Positions 15,428 to 24,422 of a stretch of 64,000 nucleotides of DNA are shown piece after piece (the first letter of the stretch is position 1; each line of letters starts with the position of its first letter). The notes beneath the pieces were generated by a model. It saw only the letters and a program-made list of their open reading frames with translations. It was not told the origin of the DNA and searched no databases. Position numbers and translations under genes: made by a program. Origin of the DNA: Burkholderiales bacterium (GTDB taxonomy: Bacteria; Pseudomonadota; Gammaproteobacteria; Burkholderiales; Usitatibacteraceae); contig JAHCAK010000020.1 of NCBI GenBank assembly GCA_019634955.1, forward strand, positions 1 to 64,000, read 5' to 3'.

Positions 15428-16447
15428 TTACCCCCCACCGCGGAGGAAGAGCAGGTAGCTGTTGAGCACGTAGACGGCGAGGAGGAACACGCTCGCCCAG
15501 CCGATCGTGCCGAGCACGCGCGATTTCGGCCGGTAGACGAGCCCCGCCATCACCGCGCCCGTCATCACGATCGCCGAGAGCGCGGAGGCCGCGTGCACGG
15601 GCGAGACGTGCGCGAGGATCGGCCCGGGAAGGTAGAAGAGGTCGTCGACGGCGATGATCAGCATGTCGAAGAGGTTGCTGCCGAGCAGGTTCGCGATCGC
15701 CATGTCGAGCGCGCCGATGCGCACGGCCGCGACGGTGACCACCAGTTCCGGCAGGGACGTCGCCGCCGCCACGAGGAGCGTGCCCACGAAGGAGGCGTTC
15801 CAGCCGTAGGCCGCGGCGATCGCCTTGCCCGCGAAGGGAAGCACCGTGCCGGCCACGAGGACGATCGCCGCGGCGCCGGCGTAGCGCAGGATCGCCTGCC
15901 GCAGCGTCACGCCTCCCTTCCTCGCGGCGCCGGCGGCCGCCCGCGCCATCTCGCGCTTCTCATGCTGGTAGACGATGCGCATGGCGAGCGCGTAGAAGAC
16001 GACGATCACGGGCGTGTACAGCCCCACGTGCCCGATCGACCACGCGCCGGGGCCGGTGCCCAGCACGAGGTTGAAGGCGACGAAGGCGAGCAGCATCACG
16101 CCGAAGGCGGCCGAGAGCAGGTGGCCGATGTCCGCACGGTCGAAGAGCGACTCGCCGCGGTGCAGCCAGTCGAGAACGGAAACGATCGCGAGGTTGAAGA
16201 CGCAGCTGCCCAGCGCGTCGCCCACGGCGATGTTGGGCGCGTCGGCGAACGCGACAGCGCTCACGCCCGTCACCAGCTCCGGCAGCGAGGTGACGGTTGC
16301 GAGCAGCACCATGCCCACCCACGAGCCGCCCAGCCCGGTGTGCTCCGCGATCGCGTGCCCGTAGCGCGTGAGCCACACGCCGCCGAAGAGGATGAACGCC
16401 GCGCAGGCGGCGAACGCGAACCACGCCAGCAGGAGGGAGTCGGCCAT
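15428..16447 (-). CDS. sodium:calcium antiporter (CaCA family)
   Basis: 339 residues, about ten membrane segments. It has two inverted-topology halves, each with an alpha-repeat: ATVTSLPELVTGVSAVAFAD plus GDALGSCVFNLAI near residue 50-90, and AAATSLPELVVTVAAVRIGA plus ANLLGSNLFDMLII near 230-265. The Glu in TSLPEL and the GS-N/C-(V/L)F residues are the ion ligands. The protein exchanges Na+ for Ca2+ across the inner membrane. An FNR-type palindrome lies upstream of the gene, as it does for the sodium-pumping nqr operon. Confidence 0.9.
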   Translation of the reverse strand: MADSLLLAWFAFAACAAFILFGGVWLTRYGHAIAEHTGLGGSWVGMVLLATVTSLPELVTGVSAVAFADAPNIAVGDALGSCVFNLAIVSVLDWLHRGESLFDRADIGHLLSAAFGVMLLAFVAFNLVLGTGPGAWSIGHVGLYTPVIVVFYALAMRIVYQHEKREMARAAAGAARKGGVTLRQAILRYAGAAAIVLVAGTVLPFAGKAIAAAYGWNASFVGTLLVAAATSLPELVVTVAAVRIGALDMAIANLLGSNLFDMLIIAVDDLFYLPGPILAHVSPVHAASALSAIVMTGAVMAGLVYRPKSRVLGTIGWASVFLLAVYVLNSYLLFLRGGG

Positions 16448-16471
16448 GGCGGTTCCGGGGGCCCTTGACCC

Positions 16472-16513
16472 ATGCTAGGGCCCGGGACCGGGGGCGCGTT
16501 GACGCCGGTCAAC
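16472..16513 (-). promoter_or_regulatory. FNR-type box and -10 upstream of the antiporter
   Basis: GTTGACGCCGGTCAAC (16498-16513) is a perfect dyad of the TTGAC-N4-GTCAA form, close to the FNR/Anr consensus TTGAT-N4-ATCAA. On the minus strand TAGCAT (16477-16472) could serve as -10, giving a start near 16465. The box centre would then be at about -40.5, the class II activator position. Confidence 0.45.
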
Positions 16514-16527
16514 GCCGGCGCCGGGGC

Positions 16528-17511
16528 TCAGCGCGGCAGGCGCTCCCGCAGCGCGTCCATCGCCGCGACGAGCCGCGAGCGGATGCCCGGCTCGAAGGCG
16601 GAGTGGCCGGCGTCGGCGACCACGTGGTACTCGGCCTCGGGCCACGCGCGGTGCAGGTCGTCGGCCGTGGCGGGGGGGCAAACGGCGTCGTAGCGCCCCT
16701 GCACGATGATGCCGGGGATGTGGCGGATGCGGCCGACGCCGGCGAGGAGGGAGTCCTCCGGCAGGAAGAGGCGGTTCACGAAGTAGTGCGCCTCGATGCG
16801 CGCGAGGCCGAGGGCCACGCGGTCGGTGGCGAAGTCGGCCACCAGCGCGGGGTTGGGCGCGAGCGTGGAGCACGAGCCCTCGTAGACGCTCCAGCGGCGC
16901 GCGGCCGGCAGGTGCACGGCGGGGTCCGGGTCGACGAGGCGGCGGTGGTAGGCGCCGAGCAGGTCGCCGCGCTCGGCCTCGGGGATGAAGTGCGCGAAGT
17001 CCCGCCACGCTTCCGGGAAGAAGTGGCGGATGCCGTGAAGGAACCAGTCGATCTCGACCGGGCGGCCGAGGAAGATGCCGCGCAGCACGAGGGCGAGGCA
17101 ACGCGCCGGGTGGTGCTCCGCGTAGGCGAGCGCGAGCGTCGAGCCCCACGAGCCGCCGAAGACGACCCAGCGCTCCACGCCGAGGTGCTCGCGCAGCCGC
17201 TCGATGTCGGCCACGAGGTGCGCGGTGGTGTTGGCCTCGAGGCTGCCCAGCGGCGTGGAGCGCCCGGCCCCCCGCTGGTCGAAGACGACGATGCGGTAGT
17301 GCGCCGGGTCGAAGAACTGGCGGTGCACCGGGCTCGCGCCGGCGCCCGGGCCGCCGTGCAGGAACACCACGGGCACGCCCGCGGCGTTGCCGCTCTCCTC
17401 CCAGTAGAGGCGGTGGCCGTCGCCCACCTCGAGGTGGCCGCCGCGGCGGGCGTCGAGGGCCGGGTAGAGCGGGACGGGCTCGCCGAGGCGGCGCTGGGCT
17501 TCCGGGGGCAT
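16528..17511 (-). CDS. pip: prolyl iminopeptidase
   Basis: 327 residues, close to the usual 310-320. It contains the S33 motifs: HGGPGAGASPVHRQFFDPAH (oxyanion hole, near residue 50), DQRGAGRSTP, the nucleophile GGSWGSTLALAYAEHHP near 120, EGSC in the cap domain, and the Asp and His in QGRYDAVCPP and DAGHSAFEP near 275-305. It releases N-terminal proline from peptides in the cytoplasm. Monocistronic; 80 bp separates it from the antiporter start. Confidence 0.92.
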   Translation of the reverse strand: MPPEAQRRLGEPVPLYPALDARRGGHLEVGDGHRLYWEESGNAAGVPVVFLHGGPGAGASPVHRQFFDPAHYRIVVFDQRGAGRSTPLGSLEANTTAHLVADIERLREHLGVERWVVFGGSWGSTLALAYAEHHPARCLALVLRGIFLGRPVEIDWFLHGIRHFFPEAWRDFAHFIPEAERGDLLGAYHRRLVDPDPAVHLPAARRWSVYEGSCSTLAPNPALVADFATDRVALGLARIEAHYFVNRLFLPEDSLLAGVGRIRHIPGIIVQGRYDAVCPPATADDLHRAWPEAEYHVVADAGHSAFEPGIRSRLVAAMDALRERLPR

Positions 17512-17628
17512 CGGGCCACTTTACCAGAGGCCGGCGGGCGCCCCGGCGATCTTGCCCCGCATCAAGATTTTCGCCGAAGGAAAACCGCTACACTACGCCG
17601 CATTGCAGCATCGACGGAGGTCGCCGCA

Positions 17629-18846
17629 GTGCTCTACCAGCTCTACGATTGGCAGCGGACGGCCCTGGAGCCGTGGCGCCTGCTGGCGAGGATGGCCAAC
17701 GAGTTCTACGGCCACCCGGCGAGCCCGGCCTCGTACCTCCCCGGCGCCCGCCGCGCCGCCGCCGCCTTCGACCTCATGGGCCGCCTCACGCAGCACTACG
17801 GGCGCCCCGCCTTCGGGGTCGACCGCGTGACCGTCGCCGGGCGCGAGTGCGCCGTGCGCGAGGTGGTCGAGCTCGAAAAGCCCTTCTGCCGCCTGCTGCA
17901 CTTCGTGCGCGACGGCGCCCCCGCGCAGCCGAAGGTGGTCGTGTTCGCGCCGCTCTCGGGGCACTTCGCCACGCTGCTTCGCGACACGGTGAACTCGCTC
18001 CTCGCCGACCACGACGTCTGGATCACGGACTGGGTCGACGCGAAGGAGGTGCCGCTCTCCGCCGGCCCCTTCCACTTCGACGACTACGTGGACTACGCGC
18101 GCGAATTCCTGCGCTTCGCCGGGCCGCAGGCGCACGCGATCTCGGTGTGCCAGCCGACGGTGCCGGTGCTCGCGGCGGTCTCCCTCATGGCGGCCGCCGG
18201 GGAGGCCACGCCGCGCTCCCTCACGATGATGGGCGGCCCCATCGACACGCGCTCCAGCCCCACCGCGGTGAACGACTTCGCGGCGTACCGCCCGATGTCC
18301 TGGTTCGAGTCCAAGGTGATCCAGCGCGTGCCGATGCGCCACCCCGGCTTCAACCGGCGCGTCTACCCCGGGTTCCTGCAGTTCGCGGGCTTCGTGGCCA
18401 TGAACCCCGACCGGCACTTCGAGTCGCACCTGCAGTACTACCGGCACCTCGTGCAGGGCGACGGCGAGAGCGCCGATTCCCACCGCCGCTTCTACGACGA
18501 GTACAACGCCGTGATGGACCTCCCGGCGGAGTACTACCTGGAGACGGTCGAGCGCGTCTTCCACAAGCACCTGCTGCCGCGCGGGCGCCTCGTGGTGCGC
18601 GGCGAGCGCGTGCGCCCCGAGGCGATCCGGCAGTCCGCCCTCTTCACGATCGAGGGCGAGCTGGACGACATCTCGGGGCCCGGCCAGACCAAGGCGGCCC
18701 ACGCGCTTTGCAGGGGCATCCCGGCGAAGCGCAAGGCCCACTACGAGGCGCCCGGCGTCGGGCACTACGGCATCTTCTCCGGGCGCAAGTACCGCGAGAC
18801 GATCTACCCGCGCATCCGCGACTTCATCGCGAGCCACGACCGATGA
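17629..18846 (+). CDS. phaZ: intracellular polyhydroxybutyrate depolymerase
   Basis: 405 residues from the GTG at 17629, with GGAGG 8 nt upstream. It matches intracellular PhaZ proteins: MLYQLYDWQRTALEPWRLLA at the start, VFAPLSGHFATLLRDTV, the active-site Cys in ISVCQPTVPVLAA near residue 174 (Cys replaces the usual Ser), and GVGHYGIFSGRKYR with the catalytic His near 385. It degrades native PHB granules in the cytoplasm. It overlaps phaM by 4 bases. A TACACT -10-like box is at about 17589-17594. Confidence 0.93.
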   Translation: MLYQLYDWQRTALEPWRLLARMANEFYGHPASPASYLPGARRAAAAFDLMGRLTQHYGRPAFGVDRVTVAGRECAVREVVELEKPFCRLLHFVRDGAPAQPKVVVFAPLSGHFATLLRDTVNSLLADHDVWITDWVDAKEVPLSAGPFHFDDYVDYAREFLRFAGPQAHAISVCQPTVPVLAAVSLMAAAGEATPRSLTMMGGPIDTRSSPTAVNDFAAYRPMSWFESKVIQRVPMRHPGFNRRVYPGFLQFAGFVAMNPDRHFESHLQYYRHLVQGDGESADSHRRFYDEYNAVMDLPAEYYLETVERVFHKHLLPRGRLVVRGERVRPEAIRQSALFTIEGELDDISGPGQTKAAHALCRGIPAKRKAHYEAPGVGHYGIFSGRKYRETIYPRIRDFIASHDR

Positions 18847-19277
18847 CCCGGCCCGTCACCCCGCAGGACATGTTCGACCTCTGGCAGAAGATGGTGAACC
18901 CGGGGGCCTACCCGCTGCAGAGCCTCATGTTCCCGGTGATGGACGCGAAGGAGCTCGAGCGGAAGATCCACGAGCTGGAGGTCGTCGAGCACTGGCTCAA
19001 GGCCAACCTCAACATGCTGCAGCTCTCCATCAAGAGCCTGGAGTACCAGCGCCAGGTGGTGCAGGGCGGCGAGAGGATCCGCGCCGCGATGGACGAGGGC
19101 GCCCATGCCGCGGACAAGCCCGGCGAGGAGATCCCGAACCCGGCGCTGTGGGCCTGGAACATGATGGCGCAGGCCGGGACCGATGCGGCCGAGGCCATGG
19201 GGCGGGCCGTCGAGGCGGCGCAGGCCGCGGCGCCCGAGGCGGCGAAGCCTCGCGCCAGGGCCCGAAAGAAGAAATAG
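18843..19277 (+). CDS. phaM: PhaM-type PHB granule regulatory protein
   Basis: 144 residues. The central block MDAKELERKIHELEVVEHWL and KANLNMLQLSIKSLEYQRQ matches the conserved helical region of PhaM proteins (their LDVEELDRRIxELxxVQFWL). The C-terminus is Ala-rich and ends PRARARKKK, a basic DNA-binding-like tail. In Ralstonia, PhaM activates PHB synthase and tethers granules to the nucleoid. The pairing with phaZ (ATGA overlap) supports the call, although PhaM genes are not always beside phaZ. Confidence 0.8.
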   Translation: MTRPVTPQDMFDLWQKMVNPGAYPLQSLMFPVMDAKELERKIHELEVVEHWLKANLNMLQLSIKSLEYQRQVVQGGERIRAAMDEGAHAADKPGEEIPNPALWAWNMMAQAGTDAAEAMGRAVEAAQAAAPEAAKPRARARKKK

Positions 19278-19289
19278 GCGGGGATGCGA

Positions 19290-19335
19290 GGACTCGATCG
19301 CTTTTCCCGACTCCGCGGGAAAAGCGATCGAGTCC
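19290..19335. terminator. perfect 20-bp hairpin, probable bidirectional terminator
   Basis: GGACTCGATCGCTTTTCCCG (19290-19309) is followed by a 6-nt loop and its exact reverse complement (19316-19335). It sits between the convergent phaM (stop 19277) and nqrM (stop 19351-19349). There is no T-run on either side, so classic rho-independent termination is uncertain, but position and symmetry suit shared transcript ends or 3' end protection. Confidence 0.65.
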
Positions 19336-19348
19336 TTCGCCATCGTGC

Positions 19349-19537
19349 CTAGGGTTTGCGGTTCGGGCAGCCCACGCAGGAGATCTTCTCGCCGCCGGGC
19401 GCGTGGGCTTCGGGGCCGCCGCAGGAGCCGCGCAGGCAGCGGCCCGTCATGCGCGAACCCGCGGCCATGCCGCCGACGGCGATCGCGATCAGCACGAGGG
19501 TCACGAGGAAGACGGCGACGAGGGTGGTGGCGTCCAT
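19349..19537 (-). CDS. nqrM: Na+-NQR maturation protein NqrM
   Basis: 62 residues: one membrane helix (TTLVAVFLVTLVLIAIAVGG) followed by a short tail with four Cys (GRCLRGSCGG and ISCVGCPNR). This matches NqrM (DUF539), which helps to deliver iron for the Cys4 iron centre between NqrD and NqrE. It is the last gene of the nqr operon, 5 bp after apbE, the canonical position. The ATG at 19535-19537 gives the family-typical length. Confidence 0.9.
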   Translation of the reverse strand: MDATTLVAVFLVTLVLIAIAVGGMAAGSRMTGRCLRGSCGGPEAHAPGGEKISCVGCPNRKP

Positions 19538-19542
19538 GGCGG

Positions 19543-20604
19543 TCAGGCTTTCGCGCGCTCGGCGCCGAGCTTCGCGAAGGCGGGCGTCTGCCGGTCGGCG
19601 AGGCGGCCGCCGGTGCCGCGCTCGATGAAGCAGGCGGCGATGCCCCTTTCGACCGCGTAGGCGTGGCCGCGTTCCGCGCCCATCACGAAGAGGGCGGTCG
19701 CCATCGCATCCGCCCAGCCGCAGTCCTTCGCCACCACCGACACGGAGGCGAGGCTGCCGCGCACGGGCTCGCGCGTGGCGGGGTCGATCTCGTGGCTGTA
19801 GCGCCGGCCGCCGTCCTCGAAGTAGATCCGGTAGTCGCCCGAGGTCGCCATCGCGAGGCCGTCGAGCGGCACGACGAGGTACGCCTGCTGCGGCACCGCG
19901 TCCGGGCGCTCGATGCCGATGCGCCAGGGCTTGCCGTCGGCGTTGCGGCCGCGGGTGCGCACCTCGCCCCCGGCTTCCACCATGTAGTCCGCCGCGCCGA
20001 GCGCATCGAGCGCGCGCGCCGCGAGGTCCACGCCGTAGCCCTTGGCGATGCCGGAGAGGTCCGCCCGCACGCCGTCGCGGGACTTCGCGAGCGTGCCCGC
20101 GTCGTGGTCGATGGCGATGGCGCGCCAGTCGATGCGGGAGGCGAGCCCGGCCAGTTCCGCGGCCGGCGGCACGCGCCTCGCCTTCGAGGGCCCGAAGCCC
20201 CACGCGTCCACGGCAGGCGCGACCGTCGCGTCGAAGGCGCCGCCCGTGGCCTCGCTCACCTCGCGGGCCAGGGCGAAGACTTCCAGCGTCTCGCGGGAGA
20301 CCGCGACGGGCACGCCGGCGGCCGCGGCGTTGAAGCGGGCCAGCTCGGAGGAATCGAGGTAGGTCGACATGCGCGCGACCACGCCGTCCAGCGCGGCGGC
20401 CACCGCGGTGGCGGCCTTTCCGGCGAGCGATTCGGCCAGCGGCCCGGCGAGCTTCGCGTTCCACACGGTGCCCATGGCCGGGCCCTGGAGCGCCGCGAGG
20501 GGGCGCCGCGCGAGGCCCGGGGCCTCGCCGCAGCCGGCGAGAAGGGCGGTGGCGCCGAGCGCCTTCAGCAGCGTGCGGCGGCGGGGGGAGAGGAGGGTGT
20601 CCAT
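19543..20604 (-). CDS. apbE: FAD:protein FMN transferase ApbE
   Basis: 353 residues. The N-terminus has RRRTLLKALGATALLAGC, which reads as a lipoprotein signal with a twin-Arg-like start, so it is an envelope protein. ApbE motifs: GTVWNAKL, FDATVAPAVDAWGFGP, LSGIAKGYGVDLAARAL and VEAGGEVRTRG, then the Mg2+-binding C-terminal region with DAMATALFVMGAERG. ApbE attaches FMN covalently to the Thr residues of NqrB and NqrC; both targets are encoded in the same operon. Confidence 0.93.
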   Translation of the reverse strand: MDTLLSPRRRTLLKALGATALLAGCGEAPGLARRPLAALQGPAMGTVWNAKLAGPLAESLAGKAATAVAAALDGVVARMSTYLDSSELARFNAAAAGVPVAVSRETLEVFALAREVSEATGGAFDATVAPAVDAWGFGPSKARRVPPAAELAGLASRIDWRAIAIDHDAGTLAKSRDGVRADLSGIAKGYGVDLAARALDALGAADYMVEAGGEVRTRGRNADGKPWRIGIERPDAVPQQAYLVVPLDGLAMATSGDYRIYFEDGGRRYSHEIDPATREPVRGSLASVSVVAKDCGWADAMATALFVMGAERGHAYAVERGIAACFIERGTGGRLADRQTPAFAKLGAERAKA

Positions 20605-20622
20605 GGCGTCTTCCCTGGGGTG

Positions 20623-21072
20623 TCAGGTGCCGGGCCCGCCGGCGAGGCGCACGGCCGCTTCGAGCCGGCCTTCCCCGTGGCGGATGAGCTGGTAGGCGAG
20701 ATCGCGGATCGAGACCAGGCCGTGGATGCGCGGCCCGTCGAGCACGAGCAGGTGGCGGTGGCGGTGCACGTACATGAGGGCGAGCGCGGCCTCCAGCGTG
20801 GTGCCGGGCGTCACGAAGCGCACTTCGCGCGTCATCACCAGCGACAGCGGCGTCCTCCTCGGGTCCAGCCCCGCGCGCACCACGCGGTTCAGGAGGTCGC
20901 GCTCGGTGAAGATGCCGCCCACGAGCTGGTCCTCGGTGCTCACGACGACGGCGCCGATCTCCCTGTCGGCCATGAGCTCGACCGCCTCCTCGACCATGGA
21001 CGAGGCGGGCACGGAGTAGAGCTGGTCCATGCCGCGGTCCTTCAGGGCCTCCATCACGCTCGCTACGGTCAT
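20623..21072 (-). CDS. CBS-domain pair protein inserted in the nqr operon
   Basis: 149 residues made of two CBS motifs: SVPASSMVEEAVELMADREI with GAVVVSTEDQLVGGIFTERD (residues 18-60), and FVTPGTTLEAALALMYVHRH with RHLLVLDGPRIHGLVSIRDL (80-128). CBS pairs bind adenine nucleotides and act as energy or redox sensors or as subunit-regulating modules. There is no membrane segment. It lies between nqrF (20 bp) and apbE (19 bp), all on one strand, so it is part of the operon; a regulatory role on the pump is inference. Confidence 0.88.
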   Translation of the reverse strand: MTVASVMEALKDRGMDQLYSVPASSMVEEAVELMADREIGAVVVSTEDQLVGGIFTERDLLNRVVRAGLDPRRTPLSLVMTREVRFVTPGTTLEAALALMYVHRHRHLLVLDGPRIHGLVSIRDLAYQLIRHGEGRLEAAVRLAGGPGT

Positions 21073-21092
21073 CGCCCTTCTCCTCGCCGCCG

Positions 21093-22319
21093 CTAGTTGC
21101 CGAAGTCGTCGAGCATGATGTTCTCACGCTCCACGCCGAGGTCCAGCAGCATGTTGATCACGGCCTTCGTCATGGGGCCCGGCCCGCACATGTAGTACTC
21201 GATGTCCTCGGGGGCGGGGTGGTCCTTGAGGTACCGCTCCAGCAGCACCTGGTGGATGAACCCGGTGTAGCCCGTCCAGTTGTCCTCGGGCAGGGGCTCG
21301 GAGAGCGCGAGGTGCCAGGTGAAGTTCGGGTTGGCCTTCGCGATCGCGTCGAACTCGTCCTGGTAGAAGGCCTCCTTGAGGCTCCTCGCGCCGTACCAGT
21401 AGGTGGCCTTGCGCTTCGTGTGCAGGCGGTGGAACTGGTCGAAGATGTGCGAGCGCATGGGTGCCATGCCCGCGCCGCCGCCGATGAAGCACATCTCGGC
21501 CTCGGTCTCGCGCGCGAAGAACTCGCCGAAGGGGCCGGAGACGGTGACCTCGTCGCCCTCCTTCAGGTTGAACACCCACGAGCTCATGATCCCCGGCGGG
21601 ATGTCCTCCTTGTAGCCCGGCGGGAAGGCGATGCGGATGGTGAAGAGGAGGATGCCCTTCTCCATCGGGTAGTTGGCCATCGAGTAGGCGCGCGTGACGG
21701 TCTCGGCGCAGCCCGACCTGAAGCGCCAGAGGTCGAACTTGTCCCAGTCGGCGCGGAAGGGCTCGTCGATCGCGAAGTCCCGGTACGAGACCTGGTGCGG
21801 CGGGCACTCGAGCTGCACGTAGCCGCCGGCGCGGAACGGCACCTCCTCGCCCTCGGGTAGCGCGAGCTTCAGCTCCTTGATGAAGGTCGCGACGTTGCGG
21901 TTGGAGATGACGCGGCACTTCCACTTGCGCACGCTGAAGACCTCCGGGGCGATCTCGATCCTCATGTCGCCCTTCACCTTCACCTGGCAGGCGAGGCGGC
22001 AGCCGCGCTTCGCCTCGCCGCGCGAGATGTAGCCCGTCTCGGTGGGCAGGAGGTCCCCTCCGCCTTCCTTCACCACCACCTCGCACACCCCGCAGGCGCC
22101 CTTGCCGCCGCAGGCGGAGGGGATGAAGATCTGGCTCTCGGCGAGCTTGGCGAGGAGCGTCCCGCCGGCGGGAACGCGAAGGGCCTTGTCCGGGTCCTCG
22201 TTGATGGTGATGGTCACGTCGCCCGTGGCCACGAGCTTCGAGCGCGCGGCCATCAGCAGCGCGATGAGCGCGAGGATCACCGCGGTGAACATGGCGACGC
22301 CGAGGATGATCACGGTCAT
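21093..22319 (-). CDS. nqrF: Na+-translocating NADH:quinone reductase subunit F
   Basis: 408 residues, the normal length. An N-terminal membrane helix ([18 protein letters not shown]) is followed by a 2Fe-2S ferredoxin domain ([10 protein letters not shown] near 80, later Cys at about 120), an FAD domain with RAYSMANYP near 230, and an NAD domain ending [19 protein letters not shown] and DDFG. NqrF takes electrons from NADH and passes them via FAD and 2Fe-2S to the pump. Its start is 10 bp from the nqrE stop. Confidence 0.96.
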   Translation of the reverse strand: MTVIILGVAMFTAVILALIALLMAARSKLVATGDVTITINEDPDKALRVPAGGTLLAKLAESQIFIPSACGGKGACGVCEVVVKEGGGDLLPTETGYISRGEAKRGCRLACQVKVKGDMRIEIAPEVFSVRKWKCRVISNRNVATFIKELKLALPEGEEVPFRAGGYVQLECPPHQVSYRDFAIDEPFRADWDKFDLWRFRSGCAETVTRAYSMANYPMEKGILLFTIRIAFPPGYKEDIPPGIMSSWVFNLKEGDEVTVSGPFGEFFARETEAEMCFIGGGAGMAPMRSHIFDQFHRLHTKRKATYWYGARSLKEAFYQDEFDAIAKANPNFTWHLALSEPLPEDNWTGYTGFIHQVLLERYLKDHPAPEDIEYYMCGPGPMTKAVINMLLDLGVERENIMLDDFGN

Positions 22320-22329
22320 GGCGGCGGCC

Positions 22330-22944
22330 CTAGAGCTGGATCCCGGAGAACATCATGAAGGCGATCGAGATGAGGCCTGCCGTCACGAAGGTGAGCCCGA
22401 GCCCGCGCAGCCCGGCGGGCGGGTTGGAGTAGGAGAGCTTCTCCCGCACCGCCGCCATGGCGACGATGGCCACGAGGAAGCCCGTCCCGGAGCCCACGCC
22501 GAAGACCGCGCTCTCCGCGAGGGTGTAGTCGCGCTCCTGCATGAAGAGCGAGCCGCCCATGATCACGCAGTTCACCGCGATGAGAGGCAGGAATACGCCC
22601 AGGGTGTTGTAGAGCGCCGGCGCGAACTTCTCCACGCTCATCTCGACGACCTGGGTGGCCGCGGCGATGGTGCCGATGAAGAGGATGAAGGACAGGAACG
22701 TGAGGTCGGCCCCGGCGAGCGCCGGCGTGGCCCAGGCGAGCGCGCCCTCCTTGAGCAGCCCGTTCAGGATGAGGTTGTTGAGCGGCACCGTGAGCGCCTG
22801 CACGAAGACCACGGCGATGCCGAGGCCGAAGGCGGTCTCGACCTTCTTCGAGCAGGCGAGGAACGAGCACATCCCGAGGAAGAAGGCGAGCGCCATGTTC
22901 TCGAGGAAGATCGAGCGGATGGCGATGTTGAGGTAGTGCTCCAT
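22330..22944 (-). CDS. nqrE: Na+-NQR subunit E
   Basis: 204 residues with six membrane segments. The start [20 protein letters not shown] and the [20 protein letters not shown] stretch, with its Cys that helps bind the intramembrane iron centre, are diagnostic, as are [18 protein letters not shown] and [17 protein letters not shown]. With NqrD it forms a pseudo-symmetric membrane pair in the pump. The 39-bp gap to nqrD is the largest inside nqrABCDEF. Confidence 0.95.
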   Translation of the reverse strand: MEHYLNIAIRSIFLENMALAFFLGMCSFLACSKKVETAFGLGIAVVFVQALTVPLNNLILNGLLKEGALAWATPALAGADLTFLSFILFIGTIAAATQVVEMSVEKFAPALYNTLGVFLPLIAVNCVIMGGSLFMQERDYTLAESAVFGVGSGTGFLVAIVAMAAVREKLSYSNPPAGLRGLGLTFVTAGLISIAFMMFSGIQL

Positions 22945-22983
22945 GGATCGTTCTCTAGATGACGGCTCGTTCCTCGACCACGC

Positions 22984-23631
22984 TCAGTCCTTTTCCTGCA
23001 GCTCGGGCTTGAGCGTGCGCAGCAGCCAGATCAGCCCGGCGATGATGAGCAGCCCCGAGGGCGCCAGCAGCATGAGCCCGTTGGGCACGTACCAGCCGCC
23101 GTTCTTCGCGAGCGGCAGCACCACGAAGCCGAACACCTTGCCGGCGCCGAACAGCTCGCGCAGCAGGGCCACGAGGAAGAGCACCAGCGCGTAGCCCAGG
23201 CCGTTGCCCAGCCCGTCCATGAGGGAGGCGAGCGGCGGGTTCTGCATCGCGTAGCCTTCCGCTCGGCCCATCACGATGCAGTTGGTGATGATGAGGCCCA
23301 CGAAGACGGAGAGCTCGAGCGACAGCTCGTAGAGCGTCGCCTTGAGGATCTGGTCGAACACGATCACCAGCGAGGCGATGATCGAGAGCTGCACGATGAT
23401 GCGGATGGAGCCCGGCGTGTGGTTGCGCACCAGGCTCACGGCGAGGTTCGCGAGCATCGTGACGAGGATCACGCCCGCGCCCATGACGAGGGCCTTGTCG
23501 ATCCGCGTGGTCACCGCGAGCGCCGAGCAGATGCCCAGCACCTGCACCCCGATCGGGTTGTTGGTGAGGATGGGGTCGAGGAGCGCCGCGCGCTCGCGCT
23601 TGCCGAAGGCGGAAGGGGTGACCGCGCTCAC
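22984..23631 (-). CDS. nqrD: Na+-NQR subunit D
   Basis: 215 residues from the GTG at 23629-23631, preceded by GGAGG and overlapping the nqrC stop (GTGA). Six membrane segments. Diagnostic blocks are [20 protein letters not shown] (with the iron-ligand Cys), [20 protein letters not shown] (second Cys) and [20 protein letters not shown]. It is the NqrE homologue and partner. Confidence 0.95.
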   Translation of the reverse strand: MSAVTPSAFGKRERAALLDPILTNNPIGVQVLGICSALAVTTRIDKALVMGAGVILVTMLANLAVSLVRNHTPGSIRIIVQLSIIASLVIVFDQILKATLYELSLELSVFVGLIITNCIVMGRAEGYAMQNPPLASLMDGLGNGLGYALVLFLVALLRELFGAGKVFGFVVLPLAKNGGWYVPNGLMLLAPSGLLIIAGLIWLLRTLKPELQEKD

Positions 23632-24422
23632 AGGACCTCCTTCTTCTCGCGGAACCGCGTGAGGAAGCGGCCGTAGCCGCTCTCCGAGAGCCAGAACCGC
23701 ATGAGCCGCGTGACGGCGTTGCTGGTGATCGTGGCGCCCGAGAGGCCGTCGACGCTCAGCGGGTCCGTCTCCGGCGCGCCCGCCTGCCCCTTGATGACGG
23801 TGATGCGCGCGTTGCCGCGGTCGTCGTAGCCCTTGCGGCCCTTCCACATGGCCTGCCACGCGGGGTTGCCGATCTCGCCGCCCAGGCCCGGGGTCTCGCG
23901 GTGGTCGTAGTAGGTGATGCCGCGCACGGTCACCGCGTCCTTGTCCAGCGCGAGGAAGCCGTAGATCGTGCCCCACATCCCCAGGCCCTCCACCGAGATC
24001 ACGACCTGGTCGACCTGGCCGCCCTTCTTCACGAAGTAGACGATGCCCTTGCTCGCGATGCGCTTGATGCCGGCGTCGTTGGCGGGCGCCTCGCGGCTCG
24101 CGGCCGGGTCGGCGCGGGCGGCGCGCTGGTCGTAGTCGCGGGCGTTGGCGCCGTCCGCGGGCAGGAGCCGGCCCGTGGCGAAGTCGACGAGGCGCACCGT
24201 GATGTCGGCCTGGAACACCCGCTCGACGTCGGCGAGGCTCACGTCCTGGCCGGGCTTCACGAGGCCCGCGGCCACGAGAACGTTCTTCTCCATGTAGAGC
24301 CGCGCGTTGGCCTTCTGCCTGGGCGCGAGCGAAACCGCCGCCACCGAGACCAGCGCCGCGCACACCACGCACATCACCGCGGCGAAGACGAAGGTGTAGC
24401 GCGGGGAGTCAAGCCTGGACAC
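23628..24422 (-). CDS. nqrC: Na+-NQR subunit C
   Basis: 264 residues: one N-terminal membrane helix ([20 protein letters not shown]) and a periplasmic domain. The ApbE flavinylation motif [14 protein letters not shown] lies near residue 225, where the Thr receives [16 protein letters not shown] and [16 protein letters not shown] are further family blocks. The 5' end overlaps nqrB by 14 bp. Confidence 0.95.
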   Translation of the reverse strand: MSRLDSPRYTFVFAAVMCVVCAALVSVAAVSLAPRQKANARLYMEKNVLVAAGLVKPGQDVSLADVERVFQADITVRLVDFATGRLLPADGANARDYDQRAARADPAASREAPANDAGIKRIASKGIVYFVKKGGQVDQVVISVEGLGMWGTIYGFLALDKDAVTVRGITYYDHRETPGLGGEIGNPAWQAMWKGRKGYDDRGNARITVIKGQAGAPETDPLSVDGLSGATITSNAVTRLMRFWLSESGYGRFLTRFREKKEVL

